Source of the DNA: Desulfobacterales bacterium
GTDB lineage: Bacteria; Desulfobacterota; Desulfobacteria; Desulfobacterales; Desulfosalsimonadaceae
Reading direction: 5' to 3'
NCBI GenBank assembly: GCA_018224315.1
Contig: JAGTVF010000370.1
Coordinates: 1 to 20,029, forward strand
DNA: 20,029 nt
Position numbers and translations under genes: made by a program. The notes beneath the pieces were generated by a model, which saw nothing but the letters and a program-made list of their open reading frames with translations, did no database searches and was not told where the DNA came from. Shown piece after piece: positions 14,825 through 20,029 of the stretch (position 1 is the first letter of the stretch; each line of letters begins with the position of its first letter).

Positions 14825-15997
14825 CTATATATCGTTTCTCTTTGGGGCCCCGAATCTGTAAACTCTTGGGATCCGGCCGGAAATCCGGGATAAAATCTCA
14901 TAATGAATGGTGCCCAGGACCCCGGCCAGATGATCCACGGCAAGCCTTTGGCTGCCGCGGGCGCCGAAAACCAGCACAGGCTCCCCGCAGGCCGGATCCG
15001 GCACAGCGCCGACATCTATCATTGTGTGGTCCATACATACCCGGCCGATTACCGGCACCGGAAATCCGCGAAGCGACATCTGTCCCCTGGAGGAAAAATG
15101 CCGGTCATAACCGTCCGCATACCCGATGGGCACAGTGGCAATAACGGTTTTTTCCCGGGTCTGTTCGGTCCATCCGTAACTCACCGCAAACCCGGGTCCC
15201 ACGGTTTTTAAATGAACAATCCGGGCATACAGGCTCATGGCGGGCACCAGGTGAACCCCGGATTGTTCTGCCTCACGGGACGGATAACATCCATATATGC
15301 TGATGCCCGGGCGCACCATGTCCAGATGGGTTTCGGGAAGGTTGATGGCTGCGGCGCTGTTTGCCGCATGGCGCACCGAAAAAGTTATACCCCGGCGTTC
15401 CAGCGCCGACAGGATCTGCAAAAACATCTCCAATTGCCGGCGGGCTCCCGTTGGATCCGGGCTGTCAGCGGTGGCAAAATGGGTGTAAACGCCTTCGGCG
15501 TTGAGACCGGGCAGACCGCAGATGGCCGCAACTTCCTCTGCCGCATCCCCGCAAGCGTCCCGGGAGGAATCCGGCCATCCGGCCACGCCCAGACGCCCCA
15601 TCCCCGTATCAATCTTGACATGCACCCGGATGGTCCTGCTATCGGCCCTCGCCCGCCGGTCGAGATCCCGGGCGTCGGCATAAGCATATACCGTCTGGAT
15701 CAAATCAAAGTCCATGAGCTTGCCGGCCATTTCCGGGGGGGTGTGGCCGAAAATCAGGATCGGACAGAAAATGCCCGCATACCGAAGCTCCAGAGCTTCA
15801 GCCAGGCGGGCGACGGCCAGACATTCGGCACCGGCGGCCAGTGCCTGCCGGGCCACGGCCACAGCCCCGTGTCCGTAAGCGTTTGCCTTGACCACGGCCA
15901 TCAGGCGGGCATTGTTTGTCAGTCCGGCCCTGAGATTCCGGATATTTTGCGCAATGGCGGCCAGATCGATTTCCGCCCACACATCATAAGGGATCAC
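14825..15997 (-). CDS. alr: Alanine racemase
   Basis: PLP enzyme interconverting L- and D-alanine for peptidoglycan, 390 residues. The N-terminal TIM barrel has VVKANAYGHG with the PLP lysine K37, KIDTGMGRLG (128-137), HAANSAA (210-216) and MVRPGISIYG (227-236). The C-terminal beta domain supplies the second catalytic base Y274 (AVSYGWT), followed by VPIGYADGY (289-297) and GRVCMDHTMIDVG (318-330). Everything needed for activity is visible. The start is GTG at 15997: GAGGA lies about 10 nt upstream, and the sequence enters the family's WxEIDLxAIxxN motif at once. It is 36 nt downstream of yifB, so the two are probably cotranscribed. No clear terminator follows before the aprBA promoter region. 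Confidence 0.96.
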   Translation of the reverse strand: MIPYDVWAEIDLAAIAQNIRNLRAGLTNNARLMAVVKANAYGHGAVAVARQALAAGAECLAVARLAEALELRYAGIFCPILIFGHTPPEMAGKLMDFDLIQTVYAYADARDLDRRARADSRTIRVHVKIDTGMGRLGVAGWPDSSRDACGDAAEEVAAICGLPGLNAEGVYTHFATADSPDPTGARRQLEMFLQILSALERRGITFSVRHAANSAAAINLPETHLDMVRPGISIYGCYPSREAEQSGVHLVPAMSLYARIVHLKTVGPGFAVSYGWTEQTREKTVIATVPIGYADGYDRHFSSRGQMSLRGFPVPVIGRVCMDHTMIDVGAVPDPACGEPVLVFGARGSQRLAVDHLAGVLGTIHYEILSRISGRIPRVYRFGAPKRNDI

Positions 15998-16033
15998 GGC
16001 TTTTTTTCCTCGAAATGATTTTCATTGAACCGT

Positions 16034-17557
16034 CTACATCGGCCGGTCCATGCTCCGGTAACCAATGGCCTCCAGGATATGCGGGGGCCGGATCCGGGCG
16101 GAGGCTTCCAGATCGGCAATGGTCCGGGCAATCTTGAGAATCCTGTGATAGGCCCGGGCCGAAAGGCCAAGCCGGTCTGCGGCGTTTTTGACAATCTGTT
16201 CGGATTCGGCGTCAATAACGCAGTACCGCCGGATGTGGCGGGTGTTCATGCCTGCGTTGGCCCGTACGGAAGATTTTTGCAACCGCCGGGTCTGAATCTT
16301 TCTTGCCGCCACAACCCGCCGGCGGATTTCAGCCGAAGGCTCCCCTGACGCCTCGCCCACAAGATCGCCGTAAACCACTGCCGGCACCTCCACGTGCATA
16401 TCAATGCGGTCAAGCAGGGGTCCGGACAATCGATTTCGATATTTTGCAATTTGTGCCGCGGAACACCGGCATTCGTGGGCCGGATCCGAATAATAGCCGC
16501 ACGGACAAGGATTCAAGGCTGTCACCAGGATAAAGTCCGAAGGGTAGGTAAGGGATGTGGAGGCCCGTGAAATGGTCACCTGCCGATCTTCCAGCGGCTG
16601 GCGCAGCACCTCGAGGACACTTTTTTTGAATTCCGGCAGTTCATCCAGAAACAACACCCCGTTATGGGCCAGGCTCACCTCGCCGGGTCGCGGAATGCCG
16701 CCGCCGCCGATGAGTCCGGCATCGGAAATGGTGTGATGGGGGGAACGAAAGGGCCGTTGGGTCACCAGGGCCTGGTCCTTTGCCAGCAGCCCGGCCACGC
16801 TGAAAATCTTGGTGGTCTCAATGGCCTCGGAAAAATCCATGGGCGGCACGATACCGGCAAATCTTTTGGCCAGCATGGTTTTGCCCGAACCCGGGGGGCC
16901 GATCATCATCACATTGTGGGCACCGGCTGCAGCAATTTCCAGAGCTCTTTTGACATGGGCCTGGCCGGCCACTTCGGAAAAATCGGCTTCAGGGGCCGCC
17001 CGGGTGTCGCACTCAGATGCGGGCGGCTGCTGGGGAGAAATCTCCCGGGCCTGTCGGAGAAAATCAACCACCTCCGCCAAATACCGGACCGGATAAACGT
17101 TGATCCCGTCGGCCACAGCGGCTTCCCGGCGGTTGTCATAAGGCGCCACAAGCCCGCTGTATCCGGCCTCTTTTGCAGCAAGCACCAGTGGCAGGCAACC
17201 GTTGACCGGCTTGATGCGCCCGTCCAGGGCCAACTCGCCCACCAGCACGCAGGAATCTGCGGACCCGGCCGGAATCACGCCCGAAGCCTCGAGAATGCCC
17301 ACTGCGATGGGCAGGTCAAACCCCGTGCCTTCCTTCTTTATATGTGCCGGGGCCAGGTTCACGGTGATCCGGTCATCGGGAAACGCGTAGCCGCAATTGA
17401 CAATAGCGGCCTTGACCCGCTCCCGGCTTTCCCGGACCGCGGCCTCGGGAAGACCCACCGTGGAAAACGCCGGAAGCCCGCGGGCAATATCAACCTCCAC
17501 CTCCATGAGCAGGCCGTTGATTCCCACGACTGCACCGGTAATCACCCTGGATAACAC
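16034..17557 (-). CDS. comM: YifB/ComM-family Mg-chelatase-like AAA+ ATPase
   Basis: A 507-residue ATPase of the YifB/ComM family; ComM is known in other bacteria as a hexameric helicase that promotes branch migration in natural transformation. The N-terminal ChlI/Lon-like domain (about 20-140) has [14 protein letters not shown] and DLPIAVG. The AAA+ domain has Walker A GPPGSGKT (220-227), [17 protein letters not shown] (270-286) and Walker B VLFLDE (301-306). A four-cysteine group follows (C351, C353, C363, C365). The Mg_chelatase_C region ends with [22 protein letters not shown] (463-484). The GTG start at 17557 is chosen because AGGAGGGG lies 5-7 nt upstream and the sequence begins at the family's usual first residues; a longer frame reaches 17779. 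Whether this organism is transformable is unknown; the family occurs widely outside competent species. Confidence 0.93.
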   Translation of the reverse strand: MLSRVITGAVVGINGLLMEVEVDIARGLPAFSTVGLPEAAVRESRERVKAAIVNCGYAFPDDRITVNLAPAHIKKEGTGFDLPIAVGILEASGVIPAGSADSCVLVGELALDGRIKPVNGCLPLVLAAKEAGYSGLVAPYDNRREAAVADGINVYPVRYLAEVVDFLRQAREISPQQPPASECDTRAAPEADFSEVAGQAHVKRALEIAAAGAHNVMMIGPPGSGKTMLAKRFAGIVPPMDFSEAIETTKIFSVAGLLAKDQALVTQRPFRSPHHTISDAGLIGGGGIPRPGEVSLAHNGVLFLDELPEFKKSVLEVLRQPLEDRQVTISRASTSLTYPSDFILVTALNPCPCGYYSDPAHECRCSAAQIAKYRNRLSGPLLDRIDMHVEVPAVVYGDLVGEASGEPSAEIRRRVVAARKIQTRRLQKSSVRANAGMNTRHIRRYCVIDAESEQIVKNAADRLGLSARAYHRILKIARTIADLEASARIRPPHILEAIGYRSMDRPM

Positions 17558-17641
17558 GGATGCCCCTCCTGAATCCGGGCTGAGCCGGATTTCTCTGCGC
17601 ATCTTTGGTTTACTCAAACTCCGATTGTATGCCGGGGAAAA

Positions 17642-17670
17642 ACCATAGCAAAGCCGCAAGGCCTGAACAA
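17642..17670 (-). promoter_or_regulatory. Candidate yifB/comM-alr promoter
   Basis: On the minus strand an extended -10, TGCTATGGT (TATGGT is the complement of 17642-17647), follows a 17-bp spacer from a weak -35 TTGTTC (complement of 17665-17670). It lies about 85 bp before the GTG at 17557 in the divergent interval shared with lpxC. The interval 17558-17893 holds no gene I can support. Confidence 0.4.
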
Positions 17671-17778
17671 TTGAAAAATCCCCAAATCGCTGAAAAACCT
17701 TTTGTTTGCCGGGCCTTTCGGGAAAACAACAGGGATTTTTGAAAAAAGCCGCCCGGTTCTGACATGTTGCGGTCCGCA

Positions 17779-17807
17779 TTGCAATTTGATACAGAATCCG
17801 TTATAAA
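17779..17807 (+). promoter_or_regulatory. Candidate lpxC promoter
   Basis: TTGCAA (17779-17784) and TATAAA (17802-17807) are spaced by 17 bp, giving a start near 17814 and a leader of about 80 nt. A second overlapping pair, TTGATA (17786-17791) with GATAAA (17810-17815), has an 18-bp spacer. The region is markedly AT-rich compared with its surroundings. Confidence 0.5.
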
Positions 17808-17893
17808 AAGATAAAATATTGACGCATGCCGGCTGACATCGACTTCCAAAAAACGCCGTCATGCCAATTGGCCAAGCAGGACAACAAACCCCT

Positions 17894-18781
17894 ATGGGAC
17901 TTTATAAATACCAACGGACCCTGGCTGCACCAGTGTCGTTTACCGGACAGGGCGTACATTCCGGAAGAACCGTACACCTAAACATTGAGCCGGCACCGCC
18001 AAACTTCGGCATTAAATTCCGACGCACGGACTTGCCTGCCAGACCCACAGTGGCCGGTCATTTCAACCGGGTGGTGGACACCAGCCTGGCCACTGTCATC
18101 GGGGAAAACGGGTGCATCGTCTCAACCATCGAGCACCTGATGGCCACATTTGCGGGACTTTCCATTGACAACGCCATCGTGGAACTCGATGATTACGAAC
18201 TGCCCATCATGGACGGCAGTGCAGCGGTATTTACCCGGGGCATACGAAAAACGGGCATTGCAGAACAAGAAGCCCCGCGGTTTTACTTCTGGATCCAAAA
18301 ACCGATTTTTCTGGAAGACGGGGACAAATCGGTGCGCGTCTATCCAGACCGCGTGCAGAAAATCACCTGCTCCATTGACTTTGACCATCCGGCCATCGGC
18401 CAGCAGCGCCTTGAAATCGAGTTGGACGAAAAGCGGTTTGAAACCGAACTCGCCGGGGCCAGGACCTTCGGATTCATGCATGAAATGGAGATGCTCAAAT
18501 TCTACGGCCTGGCCAGGGGAGGATCGCTGGACAATGCCGTGGCCATTGATAAAAACGGGGTGGTCAATGAAGACGGCCTGCGCTGGCCCGACGAGTTTGT
18601 CCGGCACAAGATCCTTGACTGCATCGGCGATTTTTCCCTGCTGGGAATCCCCATTGTCGGCCACATTGTTTTACACAAATCCGGCCACAACTTTAACCAC
18701 GAATTTTTAAAGACCTTTTTCAGGCATAAGCAATGCTGGAAAACCACGACCCTCGAACAATTCGAAGCAGCTGCCGGGTAA
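17894..18781 (+). CDS. lpxC: UDP-3-O-acyl-N-acetylglucosamine deacetylase
   Basis: Zinc deacetylase that commits UDP-3-O-acyl-GlcNAc to lipid A synthesis, acting in the cytoplasm; marks a Gram-negative with LPS. 295 residues. TGQGVHSG (17-24), STIEHLMATFAGLSIDN (77-93; E80 base, H81 zinc), PIMDGSAAVF (104-113), GARTFGFMHEME (188-199), FVRHKILDCIGD (H238 and D242 zinc ligands) and HKSGHN (H265) are all intact, with the last three at the same numbers as in the E. coli enzyme. ATG 17894 is chosen because the product then begins MGLYKYQRTL like other LpxC proteins; an ATG at 17861 has no ribosome site and would add 11 residues. The SD for 17894 (GCAGGA) is distant, so the start is moderately certain. 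The DUF4390 gene follows after 21 nt. Confidence 0.95.
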   Translation: MGLYKYQRTLAAPVSFTGQGVHSGRTVHLNIEPAPPNFGIKFRRTDLPARPTVAGHFNRVVDTSLATVIGENGCIVSTIEHLMATFAGLSIDNAIVELDDYELPIMDGSAAVFTRGIRKTGIAEQEAPRFYFWIQKPIFLEDGDKSVRVYPDRVQKITCSIDFDHPAIGQQRLEIELDEKRFETELAGARTFGFMHEMEMLKFYGLARGGSLDNAVAIDKNGVVNEDGLRWPDEFVRHKILDCIGDFSLLGIPIVGHIVLHKSGHNFNHEFLKTFFRHKQCWKTTTLEQFEAAAG

Positions 18782-18802
18782 GCGGCAAAGGGCTTTGAAA
18801 GG

Positions 18803-19414
18803 ATGCAGTTGGAATCCCTGCGCTCCGGAAAGATATTTGTGAAAAAAACACGTTTTTTTCTCCTCATCCTCCTGGCTGTTGTCCTGATTCCGGCAATGGT
18901 GCCGGCGGGTGCCGCAGCCCAAAAGGCCCGGCTCACCGACATGGTGGTCAGCAATACCCGGGATGATCTGCTTTTGTTTGTTACAGTCAAAGGCGCTTTT
19001 ACCGAACAGATGAAACAGGCCGTGCTAAACGGCATTCCCACATCCTTTTCCTTTATTGTCCGGCTGGAGAAAAGCAATGTTTTTGTGCTGCCCAACACCC
19101 TGGTGGCGGAAAAAAAAGTTACCCACACCATCAAATATGAAAGCCTCAAAAAACAGTTTGTGGTCCGCCGATCCTGGGAGGAAAACCGAACCCTGACCAC
19201 GGACAGCTTTGAAAAGGCCCGGCAATGGATGTCGGAAATCAAAAGCCTGCGGATCGCCGCAATTGACAGACTGCAGGAAGGCAAAAAATACCGGATCCGG
19301 GCCAAAGCCAGGCTCGATACCGTAGAGCTGCCGTTTTACCTGAATTATGTCTTTTTTTTCGTCTCCCTGTGGGATTTTGAAACCAACTGGCACAGCATTG
19401 AATTCGGTTATTGA
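18803..19414 (+). CDS. DUF4390-family exported protein
   Basis: A 203-residue protein of unknown function. A signal peptide is clear: KKTRFFLLILLAVVLIPAM (14-32) followed by a probable AAA/Q cleavage site near residue 39. The mature part has alternating beta-like strands and the C-terminal pattern LPFYLNYVFFFVSLWDFETNW typical of DUF4390 proteins found between lpxC-type or other genes and ntrY in delta-proteobacteria. The ATG at 18803 is given as start; GTG at 18839 would yield a cleaner signal peptide (MKKTRFF...) and has GGAAAG 6 nt upstream, so it is a serious alternative. The stop is 4 nt before the next gene's GTG, suggesting coupled translation and a shared role at the cell envelope. 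Confidence 0.8.
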   Translation: MQLESLRSGKIFVKKTRFFLLILLAVVLIPAMVPAGAAAQKARLTDMVVSNTRDDLLLFVTVKGAFTEQMKQAVLNGIPTSFSFIVRLEKSNVFVLPNTLVAEKKVTHTIKYESLKKQFVVRRSWEENRTLTTDSFEKARQWMSEIKSLRIAAIDRLQEGKKYRIRAKARLDTVELPFYLNYVFFFVSLWDFETNWHSIEFGY

Positions 19415-19418
19415 AAAC

Positions 19419-20029
19419 GTGAGACCCAACCGATACATCACCCCCACCCCTCCGGATCATGAAGCCGACCGCAGACGCCGAAAACGCGACATGATCATCA
19501 TTGCCGTTGTTCTGGTGCTGGTCTGTCTGCTGTCGTATCTCATTGTCAAGCCCATGGTAAGGGGTATGGAAGTGCCCTTTTCGAGCATGATGCTGATGTT
19601 TATCCTCATGAACATCGACATGCTCCTGATCCTGCTGCTGATCTTTCTGGTCTTCCGTAACCTGGTCAAGCTGTTTTATGAAAGACGCAGCCGGATTCCC
19701 GGCACACGGCTGCGCACCAAGCTGGTGGCCGCTTTTATCTCGCTGAGCCTGCTGCCGGCCGGTGTGCTGTTTGCCTTTTCCCTGCATTTTATCTCCAGCA
19801 GCATCGGATTCTGGTTCCAGGTCCCCATTGAACAGGCTTTGGACAATTCCCTTGCCGTGGGCCAGAGCATGTACCAGCACGTGGAGAACAACAACCGCTT
19901 TTTCCTGGAAAAAGCCGCCTACCAGATCAACAGCCGCAATCTGCTCAGGCCGGATAACAACACGAGCCTGGACAACTACATCCAGATTGTGCAGCGGGAA
20001 TTTAACATCGATGCCGTGGAGGCCTACGG
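19419..20029 (+). CDS. NtrY-like membrane sensor histidine kinase, N-terminal part (runs off window)
   Basis: An open frame from GTG 19419 continues to the end of the window without a stop, giving 203 complete codons. The N-terminus is basic (DRRRRKRD), followed by three hydrophobic segments: about 25-43 (MIIIAVVLVLVCLLSYLIV), 58-80 and 103-126. After these comes the start of a periplasmic/extracytoplasmic sensor region (FQVPIEQALDNSLAVGQ onward). This matches the N-terminal membrane module of NtrY-type nitrogen/redox sensor kinases; the PAS, HisKA and ATPase domains would lie beyond the window. No good SD is seen; the start 4 nt after the DUF4390 stop suggests translational coupling, and ATG 19491 is an alternative. 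An ntrX-like regulator gene would be expected further downstream. Confidence 0.8.
   Translation, partial: MRPNRYITPTPPDHEADRRRRKRDMIIIAVVLVLVCLLSYLIVKPMVRGMEVPFSSMMLMFILMNIDMLLILLLIFLVFRNLVKLFYERRSRIPGTRLRTKLVAAFISLSLLPAGVLFAFSLHFISSSIGFWFQVPIEQALDNSLAVGQSMYQHVENNNRFFLEKAAYQINSRNLLRPDNNTSLDNYIQIVQREFNIDAVEAY

Noticed and set aside
17558..17779. N-terminal extension of the YifB/ComM frame
   Set aside because: The extra 74 residues do not belong to the family, cover the promoter candidate, and the GTG at 17557 has a strong AGGAGGGG ribosome site.

Overview
The window comes from a moderately GC-rich, Gram-negative, dissimilatory sulfate-reducing bacterium, most likely a Desulfobacterota member of the Desulfobacterales type. 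The basis is a full cytoplasmic sulfate-activation and APS-reduction set (sat, aprBA, qmoABC) alongside an outer-membrane lipid A gene (lpxC). The species is not identifiable from the sequence alone. I see no tRNA, rRNA, CRISPR array, insertion sequence or phage gene.

Layout. 1-261: no convincing gene; a structured inverted repeat and a candidate promoter. 262-1083 (+): an AP-endonuclease-2-like TIM-barrel protein of unknown substrate. 1084-2601 (+): sat with its own promoter, an upstream dyad, a short possible leader peptide and a strong terminator that also serves the convergent genes. 2647-6574 (-): a compact operon of a DEDD exonuclease with N-terminal HhH, a PAS-PAS histidine kinase of NarX/HPK7 type, and a GAF-AAA+-Fis sigma-54 activator. 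6760-11646 (-): qmoABC and its terminator. 11647-11977: spacer with a perfect 15-bp-stem terminator that separates apr from qmo. 11978-14453 (-): aprBA, preceded by a predicted leader of about 245 nt and a recognisable promoter. 14825-17557 (-): alr and the ComM/YifB AAA+ ATPase. 17894-20029 (+): lpxC, a DUF4390 exported protein and the start of an NtrY-like sensor kinase that runs off the window.

How it works together. Sat makes APS from sulfate and ATP. AprBA reduces APS to sulfite and AMP. The membrane-bound Qmo complex is thought to pass electrons from menaquinol to AprBA. The kinase/sigma-54 pair lies between sat and qmo and is a plausible, unproven, local regulator. The lpxC side is envelope biogenesis plus a nitrogen/redox-type two-component system and looks functionally separate.

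The most interesting non-coding signal is that the predicted sat and aprBA promoters share a layout: each has a perfect TTGACA -35 box with an inverted repeat butted directly against its upstream edge, and the two share the string CCTTGACAA. This suggests a common regulator of the sulfate-activation genes.
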